This document shows, in pieces, positions 36,031-45,035 of a DNA stretch of 64,000 nt. The stretch is from positions 240,705 through 304,704 of the forward strand of contig NZ_BSFN01000006.1 in assembly GCF_027922365.1 (NCBI RefSeq), in the 5' to 3' direction. The translations under genes and the position numbers were made by a program. The notes below the pieces were generated by a model. The model was not told where the DNA came from. It made no database searches and saw only the letters and a program-made list of their open reading frames with translations. Within the stretch, counting starts at the first letter, position 1; every line of letters begins with the position of its first letter. The stretch is from Pseudomonas turukhanskensis. Lineage in GTDB: Bacteria; Pseudomonadota; Gammaproteobacteria; Pseudomonadales; Pseudomonadaceae.

Positions 36031-37301
36031 TGGGCAGGCTTCTCAAGAATCAGAATGGCGCGAAAATCGTTGACGTTGGTCCGCGTCGGGCCGGTGACGA
36101 TCAGCTCGTCCAGGGCCGCGAAGTAGCCATAGCCATTGTTGTTGTCCAGTTCGTCGCTGGCCGAAAGGTTCAGCGCGGCGGCGCGGGCATAGCTGCTCGG
36201 CGTCATCAGCGCGCCGGCGTTGTCTTCGGAACCGTCGATGCCGTCGGTATCGCCGGCCAGGGCATACACGCCCGGCAGGCCTTTGAGGCTTTCGGTCAGG
36301 CTCAGCAGAAATTCGGCGTTGCGCCCGCCGCGGCCGTTGCCGCGCACGGTCACGGTGGTTTCGCCACCGGAAAGAATCACGCAGGGCGGCTTGAGCGGCT
36401 GGCCGTGCAGTTGAACCTGCCGGGCGATGCCGGCGTGCACCTTGGCCACTTCGCGTGACTCGCCTTCCAGGTCGCCGAGAATCAGGGTCGGCAAACCGGC
36501 GGCCTGCGCTTTGGCTGCGGCAGCGTCCAGCGATTGTTGCGGCGTGGCGATCAGCTGGAAGTGGCTGCGGGCCAGGCACGGGTCGCCGGGTTTTACCGTT
36601 TCCGATTCCGGGCTGTTCAGCCAGGCGCGCACGTTGGCGGGAATCTCGATGTTGTAGCGGGCCAGAATGGCCAGCGCCTGCTGCGAGGTGGTGGGGTCGG
36701 CAACGGTCGGCCCGGAGGCGATAACGGTGGCCTCATCGCCCGGCACATCGGAGATGGCGTAGGTGTACACGCTGGCCGGCCAGCAGGCTTTGGCCAGACG
36801 GCCGCCCTTGATCGCCGAGAGGTGCTTGCGCACGCAGTTCATTTCACCAATGGTGGCGCCGGATTTGAGCAGGGCTTTGTTCATCGCCTGTTTGTTTTGC
36901 AGGCTGATACCGGCAGCGGGCAGGGCGAGCAACGAGGAGCCACCACCGGAGAGCAGGAAAATCACCCGGTCGCTTTCCTGCAGATTGCTCACCAGTTCCA
37001 GCACCCGACGGGCCACGCGCTCGCCAGCGTCATCGGGCACCGGGTGGGCAGCTTCCACCACTTCGATCTTCTGGCAGTTGGCGCCGTGTTCGTAACGGGT
37101 GACCACCAGGCCGGACACCTCGCCCTGCCACTCGCGTTCCACCACTTCGGCCATGGCCGCGGCGGCCTTGCCGGCGCCGATCACAATCACCCGGCCGCTA
37201 CGGTCGGCGGGCAGGTAGTCGGCTAGCACCTGGCGCGGGTGGGCGGCATCGATGGCGGTGGCGAACAGGTCGCGCAGCAGGGTTTTCGGGTCGAAGGTCA
37301 T
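36027..37301 (-). CDS. ttuD: glycerate 2-kinase (TtuD, DUF4147/MOFRL type)
   Basis: A 424-residue enzyme of the glycerate-kinase type 2 family. VIVIGAGKAAAAMAEVVE (about 38-55) is the N-terminal nucleotide motif, LLSGGGSSLLALP (about 118-130) the phosphate-binding loop, and LSGGETTVTVRGNGRGGRN leads into the MOFRL domain. Historically these were called hydroxypyruvate reductases. It acts after GlxR, making 2-phosphoglycerate from glycerate for enolase and pyruvate kinase. Coupled to pykF by a four-base overlap. Confidence 0.92.
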   Translation of the reverse strand: MTFDPKTLLRDLFATAIDAAHPRQVLADYLPADRSGRVIVIGAGKAAAAMAEVVEREWQGEVSGLVVTRYEHGANCQKIEVVEAAHPVPDDAGERVARRVLELVSNLQESDRVIFLLSGGGSSLLALPAAGISLQNKQAMNKALLKSGATIGEMNCVRKHLSAIKGGRLAKACWPASVYTYAISDVPGDEATVIASGPTVADPTTSQQALAILARYNIEIPANVRAWLNSPESETVKPGDPCLARSHFQLIATPQQSLDAAAAKAQAAGLPTLILGDLEGESREVAKVHAGIARQVQLHGQPLKPPCVILSGGETTVTVRGNGRGGRNAEFLLSLTESLKGLPGVYALAGDTDGIDGSEDNAGALMTPSSYARAAALNLSASDELDNNNGYGYFAALDELIVTGPTRTNVNDFRAILILEKPAQ

Positions 37302-37441
37302 CAGGCTGACTCCAGCTGTTTCTTGTTATGGGGGCAGATCGATTGCAGTCCGCAAACCTCGGGGAGGAGGGCTGTGGACTGAAATCGACCTACCCGGCTC
37401 GCAGGCCGTGACACCGCTTTGCCGGGAGGTCGAAAAGGGGC

Positions 37442-37515
37442 GTAGATCGGGGTGGGTGGGTTTAGCCCAATAAGCGGGGGGCCGTTTCAAGCGTTGCCCA
37501 ACCAACCCGACCTAC
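37442..37515. repeat. GTAG-bounded inverted repeat, degenerate (GTTGGGC family, copy 2)
   Basis: GTAGATCGGGGTGGGTGGG...AGCCCAA faces GTTGCCCAACCAACCCGACC-TAC. It sits in the 224-base gap between glxR and ttuD, within the operon; nothing else was recognised there. Confidence 0.65.
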
Positions 37516-37525
37516 AAAATCGCTC

Positions 37526-38416
37526 TCAATCCTTGCGGATCGAGAAATTGGCCATGTGCTCCAGGCCTTTGATCAGTGCCGAGTGGTCCCAGTTGCTGCC
37601 ACCGATGGCCGCGCAGGTGCTGAACACTTGCTGGGCGTTGGCGGTGTTGGGCAGGTTCAGGCCCAGTTCCTTGGCGCCGGCCAGGGCCAGGTTCAGGTCT
37701 TTCTGGTGCAGGCTGATGCGGAAGCCTGGGTCGAAGGTGCCTTTGATCATGCGCTCGCCATGCACTTCCAGGATCTTCGAGCCGGCGAAACCACCCATCA
37801 GTGCTTCACGCACCTTGGCCGGGTCGGCACCGTTCTTGGCAGCAAACAGCAGGGCTTCGGCAACGGCCTGAATGTTCAGGGCCACGATGATCTGGTTGGC
37901 GACCTTGGCGGTCTGACCGTCACCGTTGCCGCCGACGCGGGTGATGTTCTTGCCCATGGCCTGGAACAGCGGCAGTGCGCGTTCGAAGGCATTCGGGCAA
38001 CCGCCAACCATGATCGACAGGGTGGCCGCCTTGGCGCCCACTTCACCGCCGGAAACCGGGGCGTCGAGGTAGGCGGCGCCGGTCGCTTTGATTTTTTCGG
38101 CGAAGGCCTTGGTGGCAGTCGGCGAGATCGAGCTCATGTCGATGACCACTTTGCCGGCGCCTGCGCCTTCAACCACGCCGTCCTTGCGAAACAGCACGTC
38201 TTCAACCTGTGGGGTATCGGGCACCATGATGATGATGAATTCCGATTCCTGCGCCACTTCCTTCGGGTTGGCCAGGCCAACGCCGTTGTCGCCCAGCAGG
38301 TCGGCCGGGGCTTTGTCGAAGTGCTCGGAGAAGAACAGAGTGTGACCTGCTTTTTGCAGGTTCTGGGCCATGGGCTTGCCCATGATGCCGGTGCCGATAA
38401 AACCGATTTTAGCCAT
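37526..38416 (-). CDS. glxR: tartronate semialdehyde reductase (2-hydroxy-3-oxopropionate reductase)
   Basis: A 296-residue beta-hydroxyacid dehydrogenase. GFIGTGIMGKPMAQNL (5-20) is the Rossmann NAD(P) motif, DAPVSGGEVGAK (about 117-128) the substrate loop, and NQIIVALNIQAVAEAL (about 173-188) carries the region after the catalytic Lys (KVAN). It reduces tartronate semialdehyde to glycerate. AAGGAG precedes the ATG. Twelve bases downstream of hyi. Confidence 0.94.
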   Translation of the reverse strand: MAKIGFIGTGIMGKPMAQNLQKAGHTLFFSEHFDKAPADLLGDNGVGLANPKEVAQESEFIIIMVPDTPQVEDVLFRKDGVVEGAGAGKVVIDMSSISPTATKAFAEKIKATGAAYLDAPVSGGEVGAKAATLSIMVGGCPNAFERALPLFQAMGKNITRVGGNGDGQTAKVANQIIVALNIQAVAEALLFAAKNGADPAKVREALMGGFAGSKILEVHGERMIKGTFDPGFRISLHQKDLNLALAGAKELGLNLPNTANAQQVFSTCAAIGGSNWDHSALIKGLEHMANFSIRKD

Positions 38417-38427
38417 GGGGATTCTCC

Positions 38428-39210
38428 TTAGATGGCGTTATGCGTCTTGAGCCAACCGAGGCCGGCAGCGGTGGTGGTGGCAGGCTTGTATTCACAGCCG
38501 ACCCAGCCCTGGTAACCGATACGGTCCAGGTGCGCGAACAGGAAGCGGTAGTTGATTTCGCCAGTGCCTGGCTCGTTGCGGCCGGGGTTGTCGGCCAGCT
38601 GCACGTGGTTGATCACCGCCAGATTGCCTTCCAGGCTTCTGGCCAGATCACCTTCCATGATTTGCATGTGGTAGATGTCGTACTGCAGGAACAGGTTGCT
38701 GCTGCCGACCTTCTCGCGAATGGCCAGGGCCTGCTTGGTGGTGGTCAGGTAGAAGCCTGGAATGTCGCGGGTGTTGATCATTTCCATGACCAGCTTGATG
38801 CCCGCGGCCTGCAACTTCTCGGCGGCATACTTGAGGTTGTCGACGAAGGTTTTTTCGACCGTGGCGCAGTCCGGGCCTTGCGGGCGGATACCGGCCAGGC
38901 AGTTGATCTGGGTGTTGCCCAGAACCTTGGCGTAGGCGATGGCCTTGTCCACACCGGCGCGGAATTCTTCAACGCGGTCGGGGTGGCAGGCGATACCGCG
39001 CTCACCCTTGGCCCAGTCGCCGGCCGGCAGGTTGAACAGCACCTGTTCCAGCTTGTGGGTGCTCAGGCGGGCCTTGATTTCTTCGGCCGGGAAGTCGTAG
39101 GGAAACAGGTATTCAACGCCGCTGAAACCGGCTTGGGCGGCAGCGTCGAAACGGTCCAGAAAGTCCACTTCGGTGAACAGCATGGACAGGTTGGCGGCAA
39201 AGCGTGGCAT
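38428..39210 (-). CDS. hyi: hydroxypyruvate isomerase
   Basis: A 260-residue TIM-barrel isomerase interconverting hydroxypyruvate and tartronate semialdehyde. N-terminus MPRFAANLSMLFTEVDFLDRF and the metal-site stretches LVMEMINTRDIPGF (about 141-154), QYDIYHMQ and HVQLADNPGRNEPG are typical. ATG at 39210 follows AGGAGAA; the frame is open to 39249 but runs into a repeat. The 143-base gap to gcl contains a repeat pair. Confidence 0.94.
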   Translation of the reverse strand: MPRFAANLSMLFTEVDFLDRFDAAAQAGFSGVEYLFPYDFPAEEIKARLSTHKLEQVLFNLPAGDWAKGERGIACHPDRVEEFRAGVDKAIAYAKVLGNTQINCLAGIRPQGPDCATVEKTFVDNLKYAAEKLQAAGIKLVMEMINTRDIPGFYLTTTKQALAIREKVGSSNLFLQYDIYHMQIMEGDLARSLEGNLAVINHVQLADNPGRNEPGTGEINYRFLFAHLDRIGYQGWVGCEYKPATTTAAGLGWLKTHNAI

Positions 39211-39252
39211 GGAGCTTCTCCTCGATTTGGCTGGGAAAGGGAAGCGCAACGG

Positions 39253-39347
39253 CCCCTCACCCTAGCCCTCTCCCGCACGCGGGAGAGGGGATGGATCGGT
39301 GTTTGTCTCCCCTCTCCCGCGTGCGGGAGAGGGGCAGAAGGTGAGGG
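39253..39347. repeat. inverted repeat, CCCTCACCC...CTCTCCCGC family (copy 2)
   Basis: CCCCTCACCCTAGCCCTCTC-CCGCACGCGGGAGAGG and CCCCTCTCCCGCGTGCGGGA-GAGG...GTGAGGG. It lies inside the operon between hyi and gcl. Confidence 0.9.
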
Positions 39348-39353
39348 CTGCCG

Positions 39354-41129
39354 TTAGTCCAGCAGCGAGATCGCCGTCGGCGCATCCGCCCCGGTCAATG
39401 CCAGGTCTTCAAACTCGTTGACGGCATTGATCTCGGTACCCATGGAGATGTTGGTCACGCGCTCCAGAATGATCTCCACCACCACCGGTACACGGTGCTG
39501 GGCCATCAGTTCCTGAGCCTTGCGCAGGGCCGGCTGGATATCGTTCGGTTCGAACACACGAATGGCCTTGCAACCCAGGCCTTCGGCAACGGCCACGTGG
39601 TCGACGCCATAGCCATTGATCTCCGGCGCGTTGATGTTTTCGAAGGCCAGCTGCACGCAGTAGTCCATTTCGAAACCGCGCTGTGCCTGACGGATCAGAC
39701 CCAGGTAGGAGTTGTTCACCACCACATGGATGTATGGCAGGTTGAACTGCGCGCCCACGGCCAATTCTTCGATCATGAACTGGAAGTCGTAGTCGCCAGA
39801 CAGCGCCACTACCTTGCGGCTCGGGTCGGCTTTCACCACGCCCAGCGCTGCTGGAATGGTCCAGCCCAGCGGGCCGGCCTGGCCACAGTTGATCCAGTGA
39901 CGGGGTTTGTACACGTGTAGGAACTGCGCGCCGGCAATCTGCGACAGACCGATGGTGCTGACGTAGCAGGTGTCTTTGCCGAAGGCTTCGTTCATTTCTT
40001 CGTACACGCGCTGCGGTTTTACCGGCACGTTTTCGAAGTGGGTTTTGCGCTGCAGGGTGCGTTTGCGCTGGTGGCAGGAATCCAGCCAGGCCGCACGACT
40101 TTTCAGCTTGCCAGCCGCTTTCCACTCTTGCGCCACGGTGATGAACATATCCAGCGCCGCGCCGGCATCGGAGACGATGCCCAGGTCCGGGTTGAAGACG
40201 CGACCGATCTGGGTGGGCTCGATATCCACGTGAATAAAGCGACGGCCTTGTGTGTACACATCCACCGAACCGGTGTGGCGGTTGGCCCAACGGTTACCGA
40301 TACCGAACACCAGGTCCGATTCCAGCAGGGTGGCGTTGCCGTAGCGGTGCGAGGTTTGCAGGCCGACCATGCCCACCATCAGCGGGTGATCGTCCGGAAT
40401 GGTGCCCCAACCCATCAGGGTTGGAACCACCGGTACGCCAACCAGCTCGGCGAACTGCACCAGCTTGTCGCTGGCGTCGGCGTTGATGATGCCGCCGCCG
40501 GCTACCAGCAGCGGGCGCTCGGCGTCGTTCAACAGCGCCAGGGCTTTTTCCGCCTGGGCGCGGTTGGCGGCAGGGCGGCTCAGCGGCAGCGGTTGGTAGG
40601 CCTCGATATCGAATTCGATTTCAGCCATCTGCACGTCGAACGGCAGGTCGATCAGCACCGGGCCTGGGCGGCCACTGCGCATTTCATAGAAGGCTTTCTG
40701 GAACGCGTAAGGCACCTGGCCCGGTTCCATGACGGTGGTCGCCCACTTGGTCACCGGCTTGACGATGCTGGTGATGTCGACGGCCTGGAAATCTTCCTTG
40801 TGCATACGGGCACGCGGCGCCTGGCCGGTGATGCACAGAATCGGGATGGAGTCGGCACTGGCGCTATAGAGGCCGGTAACCATGTCGGTACCTGCCGGGC
40901 CGGAGGTGCCGATGCACACGCCGATGTTGCCGGCTTTGGTGCGGGTGTAACCCTCGGCCATGTGCGAAGCGCCTTCCACGTGGCGAGCCAGAACGTGGTC
41001 GATGCCGCCGACTTTCTTCAGCGAGGCGTACAGGGGGTTGATCGCGGCGCCCGGAATACCAAACGCGGTGTCGACGCCTTCGCGGCGCATCACGAGGACG
41101 GCTGCCTCGATTGCTCTCATTTTGGCCAT
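39354..41129 (-). CDS. gcl: glyoxylate carboligase
   Basis: Thiamine-diphosphate enzyme of 591 residues that joins two glyoxylates into tartronate semialdehyde with loss of carbon dioxide. [13 protein letters not shown] has Val51 where almost all other ThDP enzymes have the cofactor-activating Glu, the hallmark of Gcl. The C-terminal cofactor motif is [20 protein letters not shown], about 448-467. First gene of the glyoxylate operon. A TTGTATACAA palindrome lies 26 bases before the start. Confidence 0.96.
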   Translation of the reverse strand: MAKMRAIEAAVLVMRREGVDTAFGIPGAAINPLYASLKKVGGIDHVLARHVEGASHMAEGYTRTKAGNIGVCIGTSGPAGTDMVTGLYSASADSIPILCITGQAPRARMHKEDFQAVDITSIVKPVTKWATTVMEPGQVPYAFQKAFYEMRSGRPGPVLIDLPFDVQMAEIEFDIEAYQPLPLSRPAANRAQAEKALALLNDAERPLLVAGGGIINADASDKLVQFAELVGVPVVPTLMGWGTIPDDHPLMVGMVGLQTSHRYGNATLLESDLVFGIGNRWANRHTGSVDVYTQGRRFIHVDIEPTQIGRVFNPDLGIVSDAGAALDMFITVAQEWKAAGKLKSRAAWLDSCHQRKRTLQRKTHFENVPVKPQRVYEEMNEAFGKDTCYVSTIGLSQIAGAQFLHVYKPRHWINCGQAGPLGWTIPAALGVVKADPSRKVVALSGDYDFQFMIEELAVGAQFNLPYIHVVVNNSYLGLIRQAQRGFEMDYCVQLAFENINAPEINGYGVDHVAVAEGLGCKAIRVFEPNDIQPALRKAQELMAQHRVPVVVEIILERVTNISMGTEINAVNEFEDLALTGADAPTAISLLD

Positions 41130-41154
41130 TTGTTGTGCCTCTTTTGTTCTTAAA

Positions 41155-41164
41155 TTGTATACAA
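41155..41164. promoter_or_regulatory. TTGTATACAA palindrome, candidate operator of gcl
   Basis: Perfect ten-base palindrome immediately upstream of gcl, extended as AATTGTATACAACTT. Position fits a repressor site overlapping the promoter or leader. Confidence 0.6.
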
Positions 41165-41304
41165 CTTGCTGCGGCAGATTCTATTCAGGGCATGACTTTG
41201 CGGTCAACAAGTTTTCTTGAGCAATTTGGAACGAGGCGAAATAGATTTAAAACGCCTGTTTTAGCGGGGGTCGCAGAAGGGGTAAGGGTTGTGCTGGTGA
41301 TGTA

Positions 41305-41312
41305 TGTATACA
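41305..41312. promoter_or_regulatory. TGTATACA palindrome, second candidate operator
   Basis: Same core as the site at 41155, in ATGTATACAA, about 135 bases upstream of the GlcG-type gene. A degenerate TTGTATAC also occurs at 42771, between tetR and moaA. Confidence 0.5.
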
Positions 41313-41446
41313 AAAAAAGATCAGATTGTATCTGTTGCTTGCGTTTTTTGTTTTGGCTGCGATAGTTAAAGCCGTCTTCAGATTGCACCGTGGCGTTTTC
41401 CTCGGTGTGTTCCTTCGGTTTTCCAATTACAAGAAAGGATCGATCC

Positions 41447-41878
41447 ATGAGCGTGTTAACCCTTGAAACCGCTACCCGCATTACCGCGCAGGCACAGTCT
41501 GCTGCCCGTGCCATCTCGACGGCGCCGCTGACCATTGCGGTGCTGGATGCCGGCGGCCATCTGATTTCGCTGTTGCGTGAAGACGGCTCGAGCCTGCTGC
41601 GCCCGCAGATTGCCATCGGCAAAGCCTGGGGCGCGGTGGCGTTGGGTAAAGCGTCGCGGCAGATCGCCAGCGACGCGCAGCAGCGCCCCAGCTTTATCGC
41701 GGCGGTAAATACCCTCGCGCACGGCAACGTGATTCCGGCGCCGGGCGGTGTGCTAATTCGGGATGCGAATAATCAGGTGATCGGCGCCATCGGCATCAGT
41801 GGCGATACCTCGGACATCGACGAGCAATGCGCGGTGAAAGGGGTGTTGGCGGTGGGGTTGCAGGCGGATATCGGTTAA
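41447..41878 (+). CDS. GlcG/HbpS family heme-degrading-like protein
   Basis: A 143-residue protein of the GlcG/HbpS (DUF336) family: LTIAVLDAGGHLISLLREDG, AIGKAWGAVALGKAS and PGGVLIRDANNQVIGAIGISG are its core, and such proteins form small octamers. Members often lie in glycolate or diol utilisation loci; the partner gcl operon is divergent from it. ATG at 41447 follows AAAGGA. No signal peptide. The exact role here is unknown. Confidence 0.88.
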   Translation: MSVLTLETATRITAQAQSAARAISTAPLTIAVLDAGGHLISLLREDGSSLLRPQIAIGKAWGAVALGKASRQIASDAQQRPSFIAAVNTLAHGNVIPAPGGVLIRDANNQVIGAIGISGDTSDIDEQCAVKGVLAVGLQADIG

Positions 41879-41902
41879 GGCTGTATTCGGCGATCGGTCC
41901 GA

Positions 41903-41998
41903 AATTCTGGGTCCCAGCCTGCGCTGGGACGACGGTGTTTGCAGGTTAGCTCCGTCATCCCGAATCGTCGGACCGCAGCGTAGGCTGGGATCCAGAAT
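41903..41998. repeat. inverted-repeat element, CCGTCATCCC / CCAGAAT family (copy 3)
   Basis: ATTCTGGGTCCCAGCC-GCTGGGACGACGG and CCGTCATCCCGAATC...GGCTGGGATCCAGAAT, between the convergent GlcG and TetR genes. Confidence 0.82.
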
Positions 41999-42013
41999 CG
42001 TGAAGGGCGCGAA

Positions 42014-42652
42014 TTAGCCTGCAACCTTCACCGGCTTGACGCTTCCCTCACTCACCTCGCACCCACCAATCACCATGCGAATAATGGTCTCGGCTGCCGC
42101 TTCATAATCGGCGTCGTCGAGCTTGGCCTTGCCGGTAACGATGGAGATCTGCCAATCGAAGTCGGCGTAGGTCTGGGTAGCGGCCCAGATGCTGAACAGC
42201 AGGTGGTGGGGGTCGACCTTGGCCATCAGGCCCTGATCGATCCAGGCCTGGATGCAGCTGATGTTGTGCTTGGCCTGCTCGTTGAGCTGAGCGGTCTGCT
42301 CGGCGGACAGGTGCGGGGCGCCGTGCATGATTTCACTGGCGAACACTTTGGAGGCGTAGGCCAGGTCGCGGGAGATGCGGATTTTCGAGCGGATGTAAGC
42401 GCGCAGCACATCGGCCGGCTGGCCGCCCTGGTTGAACGGCTGCGAGGCCGCCAGCAAGGGTTCGACGATGCTTTCCAGCACCTCGCGGTACAGATTTTCT
42501 TTGGACTTGAAGTAGTAATACACGTTGGGCTTGGGTAAGCCCGCCTTGGCGGCGATGTCGCTGGTCTTGGTGGCGGCGAAGCCCTTGTCGGCGAACTCTT
42601 CACTGGCCGCGCGCAGAATCAACTCTTTGTTGCGCTCGCGAATACTGGTCAT
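42014..42652 (-). CDS. TetR-family regulator, RutR-like
   Basis: A 212-residue repressor-type protein. The DNA-binding helix-turn-helix is KTSDIAAKAGLPKPNVYYYF (about 29-48). The C-terminal ligand domain (YADFDWQISIVTGKAKLDD) is of the RutR/YcdC C-terminal type. It lies between moaA and the gcl region; in P. aeruginosa and P. putida regulators near gcl are thought to control it. Control of the gcl operon is inferred from position. TTGTATAC at 42771 upstream could be an autoregulatory site. Confidence 0.88.
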   Translation of the reverse strand: MTSIRERNKELILRAASEEFADKGFAATKTSDIAAKAGLPKPNVYYYFKSKENLYREVLESIVEPLLAASQPFNQGGQPADVLRAYIRSKIRISRDLAYASKVFASEIMHGAPHLSAEQTAQLNEQAKHNISCIQAWIDQGLMAKVDPHHLLFSIWAATQTYADFDWQISIVTGKAKLDDADYEAAAETIIRMVIGGCEVSEGSVKPVKVAG

Positions 42653-42770
42653 CTAAAGACTCTTTTTGCTGTGGCACCGCATCGATGGGCTTGCTGAGTG
42701 GTCGGGCATGGTAGCACCGCGTTTGCGCGGGGCTCAACGTATGTGCTTTTGCCGGGTTTCGGACAAATTG

Positions 42771-42778
42771 TTGTATAC
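42771..42778. promoter_or_regulatory. TTGTATAC half-degenerate palindrome
   Basis: In the divergent tetR-moaA control region, matching the left eight bases of the gcl-proximal TTGTATACAA. Confidence 0.35.
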
Positions 42779-42871
42779 GCGATCAGCATTTTTTGAGTAC
42801 ATTCCTGACCTCGTGGTCAGCTAACGCCAAAACAATAATTTATCGGCTCCCTGAGCAGTAGGAGATCCGTC

Positions 42872-43882
42872 GTGTCCTTGCCGCTTGCCCCTGATGCCAG
42901 CCTGGTCGACCCCTTTGGCCGGCGCATCACCTACCTGCGTCTGTCTGTCACCGACCGCTGCGATTTTCGCTGCACCTACTGCATGAGCGAAGACATGCAG
43001 TTCGCCCCACGCGCGCAGATTCTTACCCTTGAAGAGCTGTACAACGTGGCCGACGCCTTTATCGGGCTGGGGGTCAAGCGCATCCGCATTACCGGCGGCG
43101 AGCCGCTGGTGCGCAAAGGCGTGGTCGGGCTGCTGCAACGCCTGGGCGCGCGCAGTGAGCTGGAAGACCTGGCGATCACCAGCAACGGCTCGCAGCTTAT
43201 CGAGATGGCCGGGCATCTGAAGGACGCCGGGGTCAACCGCCTGAATATCAGCCTCGACTCCCTGCAACGCGAACGTTTCGCCGCGTTCACCCGGCGCGAC
43301 AAGCTCGATCAGGTACTGGCCGGCATCGACGCTGCGCAAGCCGTCGGCTTCACCCGCATCAAACTCAACTGCGTGGTGCAGCAGGGCCGCAACGACGACG
43401 AAGTACACGACCTGGTGCAGTTCGCCGTCGAGCGCGGGCTGGATATCAGCTTTATCGAAGAAATGCCGCTGGGCACTATCACCAGCCACCAGCGCGAACA
43501 GACTTTCTGTTCCAGCGATCAGGTGCGCGCGCGCATCGAAGAACGCTTTGCCTTGGTGCGCAGCAGCCGCGTGACTAGCGGGCCGTCGCGGTACTGGCAG
43601 GTGGTCGGTAGCGACACCCAGGTTGGCTTTATTTCCCCCCACAGCCATAACTTCTGCGGCGACTGCAACCGCGTGCGGGTAACCGCCGAGGGCAAGCTGG
43701 TGCTGTGCCTGGGCCACGAAGGCGCGCTGGACCTCAAACACCTGATGCGCGCCCACCCAGGCGACAACCAACGCCTGCGCGAGGCGCTGGTTAATGCGCT
43801 GCAACTGAAACCCGAACGCCATCACTTCGGTCAGCACGAGCAAGTGCAGGTGTTGCGGTTTATGAGTATGACGGGCGGTTAA
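42872..43882 (+). CDS. moaA: GTP 3',8-cyclase (molybdenum cofactor biosynthesis)
   Basis: Radical-SAM enzyme of 336 residues that begins molybdopterin synthesis from GTP. The N-terminal cluster motif is DRCDFRCTYCM (about 29-39), followed by RITGGEPLVRKG. The C-terminal cluster Cys are in HNFCGDCNRVRVT and LVLCLGHEG. It ends MSMTGG, the functional GG tail. GTG start, preceded by AGGAG. P. aeruginosa has two moaA genes; the one next to the gcl locus is recalled as moaA2, so this may be the paralogue. Confidence 0.93.
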   Translation: MSLPLAPDASLVDPFGRRITYLRLSVTDRCDFRCTYCMSEDMQFAPRAQILTLEELYNVADAFIGLGVKRIRITGGEPLVRKGVVGLLQRLGARSELEDLAITSNGSQLIEMAGHLKDAGVNRLNISLDSLQRERFAAFTRRDKLDQVLAGIDAAQAVGFTRIKLNCVVQQGRNDDEVHDLVQFAVERGLDISFIEEMPLGTITSHQREQTFCSSDQVRARIEERFALVRSSRVTSGPSRYWQVVGSDTQVGFISPHSHNFCGDCNRVRVTAEGKLVLCLGHEGALDLKHLMRAHPGDNQRLREALVNALQLKPERHHFGQHEQVQVLRFMSMTGG

Positions 43883-43907
43883 TTACGTCTGCGCGGCATA
43901 CAGCGAG

Positions 43908-43963
43908 CCCTTGTAGGAGCCAGCTTGCTGGCGAATTCGCCAGCAAGCTGGCTCCTACAAGGG
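43908..43963. repeat. REPIN, GTAGGAGC family (copy 2, perfect 56-base palindrome)
   Basis: CCCTTGTAGGAGCCAGCTTG-CTGGCGAATT is followed by its exact reverse complement with no spacer; GTAG and CTAC flank the arms. Located between moaA and a downstream binding-protein gene. Confidence 0.95.
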
Positions 43964-44015
43964 CATGTGTTCCCCGAGCAAACCCCGTCCATAAAAACAA
44001 GAAAGGAAGCCTGTC

Positions 44016-44828
44016 GTGAGAAAGCTTGTTTGCAGTGTTATTGCCGCCTTGTTCGCCGCCACCGCCCAGGCACAAACCTACGTCGTCGGCGTCGAGAATT
44101 CGCCCTTTATGCCGCACTTCAGCGTGGACAAGCAGGGCGTGTATTCCGGTTTCGCCCGCGAGGTGCTCGACCTGTTTGCCGCCAAGGCCGGCATCCAGTT
44201 GGAATACCGCGCCCTGCCAGTGGACCGCCTCCTCCCGGCGTTGCTGCAAGGTGAAGTGGACTTCAAATACCCCGACAACCCCAACTGGGCGCAAGCGCAA
44301 AAAGCCGGCAGCAACGTGCGCTACAGCCAGGCTGTGGTGAACTATGTCGATGGCGTATTGGTGCCGCCGATGCAGCAAGGCATGGGCGTGGAAAAACTGC
44401 AGCGCCTGGCCATCGTCAGCGGCTGGACGCCTTGGGCCTATCAGGCGCGCATCGCCGCCAAGCAAACCCAACTGACCGAAAGCGAAGATTTGCCGGCGAT
44501 GATCAAGCTGGCCCTGAAAAAAGAAGCCGACGGTGCCTACTTTAACGTGGTGGTCGCCACCTACTACCTCGACAACATCCGCGCCCGGCCCGGCGCGCTG
44601 GTGTTCGATGCCAAGCTGCCGTTTACCCGGGGCACCTTCAACCTGTCGAGCACCAAGCACCCGGAGCTGATTTCGCGCTTCGACCAGTTTCTCGCCGAGC
44701 AGCACGAGGCCATCGCCGCGCTGAAAGAGAAGTACCAGGTGGAGGCCAACCTGGACTCCGAATTCATGGGCATGGAGCAGTGGAAAGTCGATTTCCTCAA
44801 GCGCCAGAAGGCCAAACAGACGCCGTGA
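44016..44828 (+). CDS. periplasmic solute-binding protein (amino-acid type, PBP2 fold)
   Basis: A 270-residue secreted protein; signal peptide MRKLVCSVIAALFAATAQA. The SBP_bac_3-like fold includes YVVGVENSPFMPHFSVDKQG, YSGFAREVLDLFAAKAG and FKYPDNPNWAQAQK. No transporter genes are adjacent, so it is an orphan; such proteins can serve sensors or distant permeases. GTG start with AAGGAAG nine bases upstream. The ligand is unknown. Confidence 0.85.
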   Translation: MRKLVCSVIAALFAATAQAQTYVVGVENSPFMPHFSVDKQGVYSGFAREVLDLFAAKAGIQLEYRALPVDRLLPALLQGEVDFKYPDNPNWAQAQKAGSNVRYSQAVVNYVDGVLVPPMQQGMGVEKLQRLAIVSGWTPWAYQARIAAKQTQLTESEDLPAMIKLALKKEADGAYFNVVVATYYLDNIRARPGALVFDAKLPFTRGTFNLSSTKHPELISRFDQFLAEQHEAIAALKEKYQVEANLDSEFMGMEQWKVDFLKRQKAKQTP

Positions 44829-45035
44829 ATACGTGGGCCTGACCAACGGTTGCAGGCCCCGAGCAGCGTGCGTTTGCCGCGTGATATCAGGCACTTCCAG
44901 GCAGTGCCTATCAGCGTTTTTCCTGAACCTTTGACGACAGCGTCCACTCCATTTTTCCGAGCGGTCGGCATACACAGCTGACTTCAATTTGACGGCTTTT
45001 ACCTAAAGCCCGAGACGCTAAAGAGGAATATGAAC

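Larger units (their letters stand above)
41130..41446. other. gcl / GlcG divergent control region
   Basis: AT-richer intergenic region of about 317 bases between divergent starts. It contains two TGTATACA palindromes (annotated separately) and a related half site near 41335. No gene seen. Confidence 0.6.

Noticed and set aside
34627..36126. Plus-strand open frame opposite pykF
   Set aside because: Shadow of pyruvate kinase, no start signal and biased composition.
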